Source: Alpinimonas psychrophila
GTDB lineage: Bacteria > Actinomycetota > Actinomycetes > Actinomycetales > Microbacteriaceae
DNA: 64,000 nt
NCBI RefSeq assembly: GCF_014137865.1
Contig: NZ_JACGWU010000001.1
Coordinates: forward strand, 434,001-498,000
Direction: 5' to 3'
Each line of letters starts with the position of its first letter. The stretch's first letter is position 1. The position numbers were made by a program, and so were the translations under genes. Positions 1 through 8,006 of this stretch are shown piece after piece. The notes beneath the pieces were generated by a model that saw only the letters and a program-made list of their open reading frames with translations, was not told where the DNA came from and searched no databases.

Positions 1-1
1 A

Positions 2-1159
2 CCAGGCAACGTCGTGCCGGTGCGAGAAGTCGCTGGTCGACCGGTTGAGCAGGTCGTGATTGGGTCATCAGCAAACCCAGGATTGCGCGACTTCGCAATC
101 GTTGCGGCAATCATGAAAGGACGTCAGTCATACCCGGGCGTATCCTTCGACGTCAACCCCAGTTCCCGGCAGATTCTCCAAGATCTGACCCGGATGGGAG
201 CTACCCTTGATTTGATTAGCGCCGGAGCGCGGCTGCACCAGTCGGGCTGTATGGGTTGCATCGGTATGGGGCAAGCCCCGGCGAACGGGCGCAACAGCCT
301 GCGCACGATGCCACGCAACTTTCCGGGCCGCTCAGGCACCCAAGAAGACTCGGTCTATCTGTGCTCGCCAGAGACGGCTGCGGCGGCGGCGCTGACAGGA
401 AAGATCACAGACCCTCGAGATCTGGAGGAGCTGTTTAGTTTGAAGTACCCCACGCTCCAATTGCCCGCAATGTCGAGCGTGAATCTGGCCATGCTTGAGG
501 GGCCCTTGCCTCCGAAAGTGGCCGCTCGAGTGAAGCTCGTTAAAGGTGAAAATATCTCCTCACTGCCGGTCTTTCCACCTCTCGCCGATCGCATCGAGGC
601 ACCGGTCATTTTGGTGGTGGGCGACGACATATCGACCGATGAGATTCTGCCAGCGGGCGCACGAGTGTTGCCGTACCGGAGCAACATCCCCAAGCTCGCC
701 GAATTCACCTTCGATCAGATTGATGAAACGTACCCGACTCGCGCCGCCACAACCCGTGACAGCTCAGGCCACATTGTTGTCGCGGGGGCCAACTACGGGC
801 AAGGTTCCTCGCGGGAGCATGCCGCGATCACGCCCCGCTTCCTCGGCTTACGTGTGGTGCTGGCCGTTTCATTTGCACGCATCCATTGGCAAAACCTTGC
901 CAACTTTGGCGTGCTCGCTCTCGAGTTCACAGATGCGGCCGATCACGACCGCATCCAGCGTGATGATGTGTTGGTTCTGGTCGGCATTCGCGATGCCCTC
1001 TTGGCCGGGTCCGAGATCACCGTCCACAATAAAACTCGCGATGAGGATTATGTCGCGCGGCATCGCCTCTCGACGCGGCAGGTCGACATGCTTCTCGCAG
1101 GCGGCCTCATCCCATGGTTACAAAAACGACGAGCGGGCGAGAGTAGCGAGCGAGCCTAA
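2..1159 (+). CDS. Aconitate hydratase, C-terminal part (5' end outside window)
   Basis: Citrate-to-isocitrate isomerase of the TCA cycle, cytosolic, with a 4Fe-4S cluster. The reading frame is open from the first bases, so the gene enters from outside and only about 385 C-terminal residues are here. Visible are VIGSSANPG, the cluster cysteine pair in GCMGCIGMG, and the swivel-domain segment GANYGQGSSREHAA followed by ARIHWQNLANFGVLALEF. These fit the shorter aconitase type (about 640-660 residues) better than the roughly 900-residue AcnA usual in actinobacteria; that comparison is from family memory. The stop is 167 bases before the next gene, on the same strand. A homoaconitase or isopropylmalate isomerase fusion is the alternative. 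Confidence 0.85.
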   Translation, partial: PGNVVPVREVAGRPVEQVVIGSSANPGLRDFAIVAAIMKGRQSYPGVSFDVNPSSRQILQDLTRMGATLDLISAGARLHQSGCMGCIGMGQAPANGRNSLRTMPRNFPGRSGTQEDSVYLCSPETAAAAALTGKITDPRDLEELFSLKYPTLQLPAMSSVNLAMLEGPLPPKVAARVKLVKGENISSLPVFPPLADRIEAPVILVVGDDISTDEILPAGARVLPYRSNIPKLAEFTFDQIDETYPTRAATTRDSSGHIVVAGANYGQGSSREHAAITPRFLGLRVVLAVSFARIHWQNLANFGVLALEFTDAADHDRIQRDDVLVLVGIRDALLAGSEITVHNKTRDEDYVARHRLSTRQVDMLLAGGLIPWLQKRRAGESSERA

Positions 1160-1326
1160 ACAGGCCGCTACGTATTGCTTTGCCTAACGGCTTATAGATA
1201 GTCGTCAGGTGCATGCGCTGCTTGGTACGTTTCTCCCTAACTCCTGAGAAGTTACGGCATCGGCGACCCCTCATAATGTTCGCTCGATAGTCTGAAAGTT
1301 GGTGTAAATTTTGAGGGGCAACAAAC

Positions 1327-2268
1327 ATGAACCATGCGGTCGGTCGGGCAATTGTTAACGTTGTTCGTGGGGGACTTATTGGCGTCGCTGAAGTGATTCC
1401 CGGGGTGAGTGGCGGCACGATTGCCCTGATTGTTGGTGTCTACGAGAGCCTTATTGACGGCGCGGGGCACCTGGCCCGGGGGGTCGCAAATCTCGTTGTC
1501 GATGTTCCACGGGGTCGAGGCGCTCGACGCGCGAGGACGCACTTTTCACTCGTTAAATGGGCCGTCGTTCTTCCCGTGGGCGTTGGCATGTTGGTAGCGA
1601 TTGTGATTGCTGCAGCGTTGGTGGCGCCACTGATCGAATCGCATCCCGAGGCGACCAAGGCTGTTTTTGCGGGACTCATTGCTACCTCTCTCATCGTCCC
1701 CATCCGCATGGCGGGGCTCCCGTGGCGCGTTCGTGACGTTATTTTGGCGTTCGGTGCAGCAGCTCTTACTTTCTTTCTCATGGGGTTCGCGCCGCTTCCG
1801 CCAGCGCAACCGTCTCTCATTCTGGTGGGAGTTGCTGCCGCTTTTGCTGTCTGCGCTTTGGTTCTGCCGGGAGTTTCGGGGTCTTTTTTACTCCTAACGG
1901 TGGGCATGTATGCGCCAACTTTGGGCGCTGTGAATGACCGTAACTTTGCCTACTTAGGGGTCTTCGTTCTCGGTGCTCTCATCGGGCTGGGATTTTTCGT
2001 TTCGGGGCTGCAATGGCTGCTGGCTAACCACCACCGCCTGACGCTGGTGATCATGACGGGACTCATGCTGGGCTCTCTTCGGGCGCTCTGGCCGTGGCAA
2101 GACGAGCAGAACGTGCTTCTTGCCCCCAGCGGCAACGTGGGTGCTTATGTTGGTCTCTTTATCGCGGGAGCCGTTGGTGTTCTCGTTTTGATCGTGATTG
2201 AGTTGCGTTTGGCCAAGAGCGGCTTGATCGAGATGGATGTACCTGAGAAAACTCTCGCGTCAGCTTGA
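1327..2268 (+). CDS. DUF368 membrane protein, likely undecaprenyl-phosphate translocase (PopT family)
   Basis: 313-residue polytopic membrane protein. The N-terminus GLIGVAEVIPGVSGGTIAL and the repeated LVLPGVSGSFLLL near the middle are the paired DUF368 signatures. Members of this family (PopT) have been shown in other bacteria to return undecaprenyl phosphate across the membrane for reuse in cell-wall synthesis; assigning that role here is inference from family. About eight to nine hydrophobic segments are visible. ATG start with TTGAGGGG eight bases upstream. Convergent with the DUF1295 gene, 77 bases between stops. It would serve the same lipid carrier cycle as MraY and MurG in the dcw cluster 37 kb away. 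Confidence 0.88.
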   Translation: MNHAVGRAIVNVVRGGLIGVAEVIPGVSGGTIALIVGVYESLIDGAGHLARGVANLVVDVPRGRGARRARTHFSLVKWAVVLPVGVGMLVAIVIAAALVAPLIESHPEATKAVFAGLIATSLIVPIRMAGLPWRVRDVILAFGAAALTFFLMGFAPLPPAQPSLILVGVAAAFAVCALVLPGVSGSFLLLTVGMYAPTLGAVNDRNFAYLGVFVLGALIGLGFFVSGLQWLLANHHRLTLVIMTGLMLGSLRALWPWQDEQNVLLAPSGNVGAYVGLFIAGAVGVLVLIVIELRLAKSGLIEMDVPEKTLASA

Positions 2269-2345
2269 GGCATTTTCAGGCCGAGTACCCTGCACCAGCA
2301 GTGATTGGTCAGGAGAAATTTTCCCCGCTGTCCCAGGGGCACGAT

Positions 2346-3146
2346 TTAGCGATGTGGCCAGGGGATGAGGACGCTGGTTCGGCGCTGGTAATCGGCATAC
2401 TCCGGGTACTTGGAACGGGAAATCTCTTCTGTAAACCGTGTCGATCCAATGAACAAGACGGTCAGAAGGAGTGCTCCGAGCACGGTTATCTGCAAAATTG
2501 TTCCCGCCGCGGCAGCGCCGAAGAAAAAGATAACCCACCACTGAGACTGTTCCGCAAAAAAGTTGGGGTGGCGTGAAAACCTGAAGAGACCCGTCTGTAA
2601 GAAGCGCGCTTCCGGGGTCCGCCCGGCAGCGATTTCGGCGTACTTATGCGAGTAAAAGTTCCATTGCTGCTGATCCGCCACGGTCTCAAGGGCGAGAAAT
2701 GCGAGGAACGCGACGGTCAAGATGATCTCAAGCGGCCCGAACTGGGTGGATCCAGAGGCCAGAACCGTATAAGCGGGTAGGGCAATGAGCAACAAAATGA
2801 TGTTCTGATACACCACGATGAAGAACAGATTAAAAATCTGAAATTGACCAGAGGACATACGCGCGCGCAAAACTTTCCAGCGATAATCCTCGCCGCCCCG
2901 GGCATACCCGCCCTTTCGGGCGAAGTTGAACGTGAGCCGAATTGCCCAGAGGGTAACCAAAACTGCCATGACATTCAGGATTGGATTCGCAAGATTCGCA
3001 CCGGCGGCGAAAACCCACACATACACCGCGGGAACAATGGACCAAATGCGGTCAACCCATGATGTGTCTTTCGTGATGAGAGAGAGTATCCAGGTCAGCA
3101 TGCAGGTGCCGACAAGGATCCATAAATTGACGACGACCGTATCCAT
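2346..3146 (-). CDS. DUF1295 family membrane protein (steroid 5-alpha-reductase-like)
   Basis: 266-residue integral membrane protein with six to seven hydrophobic stretches. The C-terminal part has FRFSRHPNFFAEQSQWW and RSKYPEYADYQRRTSVLIPW, the usual DUF1295 signature shared with the steroid 5-alpha-reductase and isoprenylcysteine methyltransferase-like superfamily; substrate unknown. I chose the ATG at 3146, because GGAGGA lies eight bases upstream of it, over the in-frame GTG at 3164, which would put that Shine-Dalgarno sequence inside the gene. Transcribed divergently from the ridA-like gene, with about 100 bases between starts. Confidence 0.82.
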   Translation of the reverse strand: MDTVVVNLWILVGTCMLTWILSLITKDTSWVDRIWSIVPAVYVWVFAAGANLANPILNVMAVLVTLWAIRLTFNFARKGGYARGGEDYRWKVLRARMSSGQFQIFNLFFIVVYQNIILLLIALPAYTVLASGSTQFGPLEIILTVAFLAFLALETVADQQQWNFYSHKYAEIAAGRTPEARFLQTGLFRFSRHPNFFAEQSQWWVIFFFGAAAAGTILQITVLGALLLTVLFIGSTRFTEEISRSKYPEYADYQRRTSVLIPWPHR

Positions 3147-3238
3147 CCGTTGTTCCTCCGTCACTCATGTTAGAAGAAACCTGCTCAGGAGAGCCGATGA
3201 TCTTGATTCGCGTGTCTAGGCCACGTAGCACACGGCCC

Positions 3239-3244
3239 TAGGCT
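3239..3244 (+). promoter_or_regulatory. -10 hexamer of a probable leaderless promoter
   Basis: TAGGCT sits six bases before the ATG of the RidA-like gene, and there is no purine-rich ribosome-binding site in between. This spacing puts the transcription start at or within a base of the start codon, as in leaderless actinobacterial genes. No clear -35 box is seen. Confidence 0.5.
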
Positions 3245-3250
3245 TGCTCA

Positions 3251-3652
3251 ATGACCTACGAACGCACTCTCATTTCCTCGGGCTCCGTTTACGAGCCTGT
3301 TGTTGGCTACTCGCGGGCGGTGCGCGCTGGAGACTTCGTCTTTATCGCGGGGACGACCGCAGGTTCTCCAGATGGCGCGATTGGTGGCAACGACGCTGCC
3401 CTGCAAACACGCGAAATCTTCGTGCGCTTGGCGGCTGCCCTTGAGCAGGCTGGCGCAACTTTCGCCGATGTTGTGCGCACCCGCATTTATCTCACCAACA
3501 TGGCTGACTTCGACGCCGTCGGACGCGTGCACGGGGAGTTTTTCGCAGAGATTCGCCCAGCCGCCACTGCCGTTGAGGTCAGTGCCCTCGCAGCCCCCGA
3601 TATGCTCGTGGAGATTGATGTCGATGCCATCATCGGCTCCGCCGCTAAATAG
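3251..3652 (+). CDS. RidA/YjgF family protein (enamine/imine deaminase)
   Basis: 133 residues, the usual size for Rid proteins, which form cytosolic trimers and hydrolyse reactive enamine or imine intermediates made by PLP enzymes. Visible are GDFVFIAGTTA near the N-terminus, TRIYLTNMADFDAVGRVHGEFF in pieces through the middle, and RPAATAVEVSAL with the arginine that binds the substrate carboxylate in active RidA. No Shine-Dalgarno sequence precedes the ATG, so it looks leaderless. The stop lies 15 bases before the Ntn-hydrolase gene, suggesting co-transcription. It may be a specialised Rid subgroup serving a pathway and not the housekeeping enzyme. Confidence 0.88.
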   Translation: MTYERTLISSGSVYEPVVGYSRAVRAGDFVFIAGTTAGSPDGAIGGNDAALQTREIFVRLAAALEQAGATFADVVRTRIYLTNMADFDAVGRVHGEFFAEIRPAATAVEVSALAAPDMLVEIDVDAIIGSAAK

Positions 3653-3667
3653 AGAGAAAGAACTCCT

Positions 3668-4675
3668 ATGTGCACAAACTTCAAGACCCCGACCGCAATC
3701 GATGGCACCGTGACAGTTGGGCGTAGCCTCGAGTTCCCTACGCTGTTGCCCACATCCCTTGCGGTTCTTCCCAGCAACCATGCCGGTGCATCCGTCGTTC
3801 CCGTTGGTCACAACTCAGCGCTGACGTGGACCGCCTCTTACGGCGTCGTTGGCCTGGCGGCCTTCGGCAACGCTCAATGGATGCTCGATGGCATGAACAC
3901 CGCCGGTCTCTCAGGCCACTTGCTTTACATGCCTGGTTTCTGCACGTACGCTCCCGCCAAAGATGACGCTACCGATGTCTCTGAAGTCGACCTCCTTGCT
4001 TTCCTACTGGGAACGTGTGGTTCGGTCGCCGAGGTGAAGGAAGCGGTGAAGTCCGTCAACGTTTGGGGCTATGACCCGGGCATGGGCTTTGCCCCGCCCA
4101 GTCACTTTCTCTTCCACGACACCACCTCCTCGATTGCCATCGAGTTCCGCCCCGAAGGAATGAGCGTGGTGGATAACCCCACGGGCGTTGCCACCAACTC
4201 TCCTTTCCTTGACTGGCACCTCGTAAACGTGAACAACTATGTGGGCTTCAGTGCCACGGTTGACGGACCTACCCAGATTGGTGGTCAGACGTTTAAGGCG
4301 CTCGGCCAAGGCGAAGGTGTGCGTGGCATGCCCGGTGACTACACGCCACCATCGCGCTTCATTCGCGCGTTGTCTCTGGTGCAGTTGGCCGATCAGCCCA
4401 AGACCAGCACCGAAGCCGAGCAGCTTGCACTGCATATCCTGAACACCTTCGATATTCCCGCTGGCCTCATCAAGGAACCGGGCGCCAACGGCGAAATCAT
4501 CGATTCAATCACCGTGTGGGATGCCATTGCCAACCTGTCGGAACTGCGTTACGCGTATCGCACTCACAGCGACCCCACCGTATATGTTGTAGATCTCAAG
4601 ACCACCGACTTCACTGCTTCCGCTCGCACGGTTGAACTCTCGTGGGCCGGGGACTTCACTTCCGTCACGGTTTAG
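3668..4675 (+). CDS. Linear amide C-N hydrolase (choloylglycine hydrolase / penicillin V acylase family)
   Basis: 335-residue Ntn hydrolase. MCTNF at the start leaves Cys2 as the N-terminal nucleophile after Met removal; VGRSLEF supplies the conserved Arg, and ATNSPFLDWHLVNVNNY and PGDYTPPSRFIRA supply the conserved Asn and Arg regions. No signal peptide is present, so it is predicted cytoplasmic. Family members cleave conjugated bile salts, penicillin V or N-acyl homoserine lactones; the substrate cannot be read from sequence, and an environmental actinobacterium makes bile salts the least likely. Coupled to the Rid gene upstream; followed by a large hairpin at 4729-4790. Confidence 0.88.
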   Translation: MCTNFKTPTAIDGTVTVGRSLEFPTLLPTSLAVLPSNHAGASVVPVGHNSALTWTASYGVVGLAAFGNAQWMLDGMNTAGLSGHLLYMPGFCTYAPAKDDATDVSEVDLLAFLLGTCGSVAEVKEAVKSVNVWGYDPGMGFAPPSHFLFHDTTSSIAIEFRPEGMSVVDNPTGVATNSPFLDWHLVNVNNYVGFSATVDGPTQIGGQTFKALGQGEGVRGMPGDYTPPSRFIRALSLVQLADQPKTSTEAEQLALHILNTFDIPAGLIKEPGANGEIIDSITVWDAIANLSELRYAYRTHSDPTVYVVDLKTTDFTASARTVELSWAGDFTSVTV

Positions 4676-4728
4676 TGTTCAGGCGAGCGGCATGTGCTTT
4701 TCGGAATTAACAACGTAGAAGCTTAAAA

Positions 4729-4790
4729 GACGAAGACCTCCGGTACTGGAGTGAGTGGTGTTATCCACTTCAGTACCGGAGGTTCTCGTC
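4729..4790. terminator. Large imperfect inverted repeat between convergent genes
   Basis: ACCTCCGGTACTG at 4736-4748 is exactly complementary to CAGTACCGGAGGT at 4771-4783. Pairing extends outward (GACGA with TCGTC, across a two-base defect) and inward (AGTG with CACT), giving about 23 pairs around a short loop. It lies between the stops of the Ntn hydrolase (plus) and the small lysine-rich gene (minus), as a two-way terminator would, but has no T-tract on either side. Confidence 0.6.
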
Positions 4791-4836
4791 CTTATAACTC
4801 ACACCACGCTGGTTACAGCCTGTCTGGGAGTTAGCG

Positions 4837-4953
4837 TTAGCCCTGACGGCTCTTCGCGGCGGCCTTGTCTTTCTTGTCGGCGCGCTTTTCCTTCAACGTC
4901 TTAGAAGCGGCGGTCTTGCCGGTTTCTTTCTTTTTGTCAACTCGCTCTGCCAT
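4837..4953 (-). CDS. Small lysine-rich protein, 38 residues
   Basis: Short gene starting ATG at 4953 with GGGAG eight bases upstream and ending TAA at 4837. The product starts MAERVDKKKETG, ends KAAAKSRQG, and is about a third lysine plus arginine, with no cysteine and no hydrophobic segment. It is strongly basic and probably helical or disordered. The good ribosome-binding site, compact frame and position between a hairpin and a divergent gene argue that it is real. I do not recognise a family. A nucleic-acid or ribosome-associated role would suit the charge but is a guess. Confidence 0.65.
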   Translation of the reverse strand: MAERVDKKKETGKTAASKTLKEKRADKKDKAAAKSRQG

Positions 4954-5087
4954 GTGATTTCTCCCTCGAGGCCGAGGTGGCCTATTGCTCTAACCGTAGC
5001 CCCCTTTGGTGTGTGATGGCCGGGAGTGCATCGGCGAGGCCTTGATGTCTCGTGGGCCCTGGCGATGGCGGTGGAGAAATTGGGAGC

Positions 5088-6986
5088 ATGGGAAGTCGTA
5101 GGCTCTTCAGCATGAGTATGCATGGTGGTGGTGGCCAAAGGGGTAGTGGCCGCGGTGGTCGAGTGTCGCGTTCCGACGTCGCTGCTCAGCGCGAAGAAAA
5201 CAAGGCAGCGCCGCCGATCCCCGATCTCTTCAAACGGATTGTCGCCCTTTTTGCGCCGCACAAAGTTGCCCTGAGCTTTACCGTAACCCTCGTTCTCATC
5301 AGCGCGGCGATCACGGTGATCCCCCCGCTACTGATTGAGCAGGCCTTCAACCAAGGCCTCTTTCCGCCCTCGGGCATCCCGAACATGCCCCTTCTCCTCC
5401 GCCTGGTGGGAACCATGGTGATGATCTGGATCACCTCAGCCGCCCTGGGCGTGCTGCAGACCTACCTTACGGAGTCCGTGGGGAACAAGGTGATGGGGGC
5501 CCTGCGCATCCGTCTCTTCTCGCATTTGCAAGCCATGGAACTGGCGTTCTTCACCAAGACGAAGACCGGCGTTATTCAGTCCCGATTGCAAAATGACGTC
5601 GGCGGTGTGGCGAGCGTCTTGAGTAACACCGTTTCCAGCATCCTGGGCAACACGGTCACCGTTATTGCCGCGTTCATCGCCATGCTGATTCTGAGCTGGC
5701 AGCTCACCGTTGTGGCGGTCATCATGCTACCGCTCATGGTTTTTGCACAGCGCAAAGTTGGTCAGGTTCGGGCGCGCATCGCGACGAAGACGCAGGAGTC
5801 GCTCAGTGAGATGTCCGCCATCACGCAGGAGGCGCTGAGCGTCAGTGGCATTCTTTTGGCCAAAAGTTTCTCGCAGCAGAAGGCCGAGGTCGCTCGTTAC
5901 GACGCCGAGAACCACGTGCAGATGGACCTGCAGGTTCGCCAGGCCATGAGTGGCCAGTGGTTTTTTGCCACCGTGCAGATCTTTCTCTCCTCCATTCCCG
6001 CCGTCATCTACGTGATGAGCGGCTACCTGATTCTGGGTAGCGTACCCGTCACGATCGGAACCGTGGTGGCCTTCACTACTGTTCAAGCCAGGCTGCTTTT
6101 CCCCATGATGGGGTTGCTGCGGGTAGCCCTGGACCTGCAGACATCGCAGTCACTTTTTGCCCGAATTTTTCAATACCTCGACTTGTCGCCTGCCATCATC
6201 GATGCTCCGAATGCCCGAGCCGTTTCGCCCGCAGCCCTGGGCCGCGTTGAATTTGTGGGGGTCGACTTTCGGTATCCCGACACAGAAGCCCGATCACGCT
6301 TGACGCTCAAGAACATCTCCTTTGTTGTGGAGCCCGGCCAGTACGCGGCCTTTGTAGGTCCGTCGGGGTCAGGCAAGACGACGATCTCCTATCTGATTCC
6401 GCGCATGTATGAAGCGTCCAAGGGTCACATTATGTTTGCCGGCGAAAACGTCACAGATCTGCAGCAGGATTCCCTTGTGGATCACATCGGTGTCGTCAGT
6501 CAAGAGACCTACCTCTTTCACGCCACGATTGCCGACAACCTTCGGTATGCCAAGCCCGACGCGACCGATGCCGAGCTTGAGGCTGCGGCGAGGGCCGCCA
6601 ATATCCACAAGACCATCGTTTCGTTTCCTGATGGTTACGACACCATGGTGGGGGAGCGCGGATATCGTCTGAGCGGTGGTGAAAAGCAGCGCATCGCGAT
6701 CGCCCGGGTGTTATTGAAAGACCCCGCGGTGCTGGTGCTGGATGAGGCTACGAGCGCCCTCGATACCGTCTCGGAGCGCATCGTGCAGAAGGCTCTGGAT
6801 GTCGCCGCGCGCAACCGCACCACCATCGCCATCGCGCACCGCCTCTCCACCGTGATCAATGCTGACGTCATTTTCGTGATCGATGGTGGCGAGATTGTCG
6901 ACCGGGGAACGCACGTTGAGCTCATGGGGCGCGACGGGGTTTACGCTCGCCTCGTCGCCGAGCAGATTCGCATGACGACCGCCTGA
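5088..6986 (+). CDS. ABC exporter, fused permease and ATPase
   Basis: 632 residues from the chosen ATG at 5088 (GGAG 11 bases upstream); a GTG at 5052 would add 12 residues. A glycine-rich N-terminal tail precedes a six-helix membrane domain (about 65-330) and a nucleotide-binding domain with Walker A GPSGSGKTT, signature LSGGEKQRIAIARVLL, Walker B VLVLDEATSALD and the H-loop AIAHRLST. It is a half-transporter acting as a homodimer or with a partner, exporting lipids, peptides or drugs; substrate not predictable. No second ABC half-gene is adjacent, so a homodimer is likely. Convergent with the LysR gene, with seven bases between the stops. Confidence 0.93.
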   Translation: MGSRRLFSMSMHGGGGQRGSGRGGRVSRSDVAAQREENKAAPPIPDLFKRIVALFAPHKVALSFTVTLVLISAAITVIPPLLIEQAFNQGLFPPSGIPNMPLLLRLVGTMVMIWITSAALGVLQTYLTESVGNKVMGALRIRLFSHLQAMELAFFTKTKTGVIQSRLQNDVGGVASVLSNTVSSILGNTVTVIAAFIAMLILSWQLTVVAVIMLPLMVFAQRKVGQVRARIATKTQESLSEMSAITQEALSVSGILLAKSFSQQKAEVARYDAENHVQMDLQVRQAMSGQWFFATVQIFLSSIPAVIYVMSGYLILGSVPVTIGTVVAFTTVQARLLFPMMGLLRVALDLQTSQSLFARIFQYLDLSPAIIDAPNARAVSPAALGRVEFVGVDFRYPDTEARSRLTLKNISFVVEPGQYAAFVGPSGSGKTTISYLIPRMYEASKGHIMFAGENVTDLQQDSLVDHIGVVSQETYLFHATIADNLRYAKPDATDAELEAAARAANIHKTIVSFPDGYDTMVGERGYRLSGGEKQRIAIARVLLKDPAVLVLDEATSALDTVSERIVQKALDVAARNRTTIAIAHRLSTVINADVIFVIDGGEIVDRGTHVELMGRDGVYARLVAEQIRMTTA

Positions 6987-6993
6987 TGACCGT

Positions 6994-7893
6994 CTAGAGA
7001 TTCTCGGTAGCGAGCGCCGTCAACTCGGCGATCACTCGAGAGACGGATGCCCGTAACCGGGTCTCCGGGCGCGTCAAAATATCTATGTGGCGGCCAATCT
7101 CAATCCCGGCAACCGGCCGCAGGACGATTCCGGAATGAGCTTCCGGGGCGCCCGTGTAGCGGGGCATGAGCGAGACAGCGTATCCGCTGGCCACGATCGA
7201 CGCGGCCACGTAGAACTCGTTGATGCGGTGCGTAATGTTCAGCGGCGCTCCGGCGGCCGAGCCGATTCTATTAAGGGCCCCAGTCAGAGGGAATCCGTCG
7301 TGAACAGAGATCCAGTTTTCGCTGACGAGCTGAGCCGGGGTGAGCTCTGTGAAACGCGCCAAAGGATGATCGACCGCGAGCGCAATATCGAGAGGCTCGT
7401 AGACGAGCGGCGTGACAGTAACGGAGCTGGGCCAGGCAGGGCTGTCTGGAAGTCGATGGGCCACGACAATGTCGTAGTCGGCAACCAGCAGCGGAAACTC
7501 TGCCTGGGCAACGTCTTCGTCGGTGCAACGCAGGGTGGGACCATCAGTTGAGATGAGACGGCGCAGGAGCGGGGCGAAGTACGTCAGCCCGGCACTGTGC
7601 AGTGCGGCAATCGAGACACTCTGATTCTCATCGTGGAGGTAAAGGTTGACCGAGCTCTCGGCTGTGGACATAGCCAGTGACACGTCAACGGCTGCCGCCG
7701 CCAATGCCCGGCCTGCATCGGTGAGCCCAATCGCTCGACCATTCTTCTGGGTGAGAGCAACGCCAACCTCGTTTTGAAGGGCGCTCAGCTGCTGGGAGAC
7801 GGCCGAGGGTGTGACGAATAGTGCAGCCGCGACCGCGCTCAAACTGCCGCGCTCGGCAAGCTCGCGAATAATGCGAAGTTGGGTCAGGTCCAT
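6994..7893 (-). CDS. LysR-family transcriptional regulator
   Basis: 299 residues, typical length. The N-terminal helix-turn-helix (LRIIRELAERGSLSAVAAAL, then TPSAVSQQLSAL) is followed by a periplasmic-binding-protein-like effector domain. It reads away from an EamA transporter gene, the usual arrangement for a LysR protein controlling its divergent neighbour, and the 113-base gap holds an ATTA-N8-TAAT site fitting the T-N11-A LysR box. The effector is probably an amino acid or related metabolite exported by the EamA protein; that is inference. Confidence 0.9.
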   Translation of the reverse strand: MDLTQLRIIRELAERGSLSAVAAALFVTPSAVSQQLSALQNEVGVALTQKNGRAIGLTDAGRALAAAAVDVSLAMSTAESSVNLYLHDENQSVSIAALHSAGLTYFAPLLRRLISTDGPTLRCTDEDVAQAEFPLLVADYDIVVAHRLPDSPAWPSSVTVTPLVYEPLDIALAVDHPLARFTELTPAQLVSENWISVHDGFPLTGALNRIGSAAGAPLNITHRINEFYVAASIVASGYAVSLMPRYTGAPEAHSGIVLRPVAGIEIGRHIDILTRPETRLRASVSRVIAELTALATENL

Positions 7894-7933
7894 GGCGACG
7901 TCGTACTCTCAAGGGTGGGGAACATCCGCAAAT

Positions 7934-7949
7934 ATTAAGTATTGCTAAT
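7934..7949. promoter_or_regulatory. Candidate LysR operator in divergent promoter
   Basis: The 16-base site begins ATTA and ends TAAT with AGTATTGC between, and contains a T-N11-A core, the generic LysR box. It is 40 bases from the lysR start and 58 from the transporter start. A second, wider dyad (TAGGT at 7953-7957 and ACCTA at 7975-7979) lies next to it. Confidence 0.45.
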
Positions 7950-8006
7950 GTCTAGGTATAGATAACAGTACTTGACCTAAACTATTTCTCCGAGCAGTGT
8001 GGCAGT

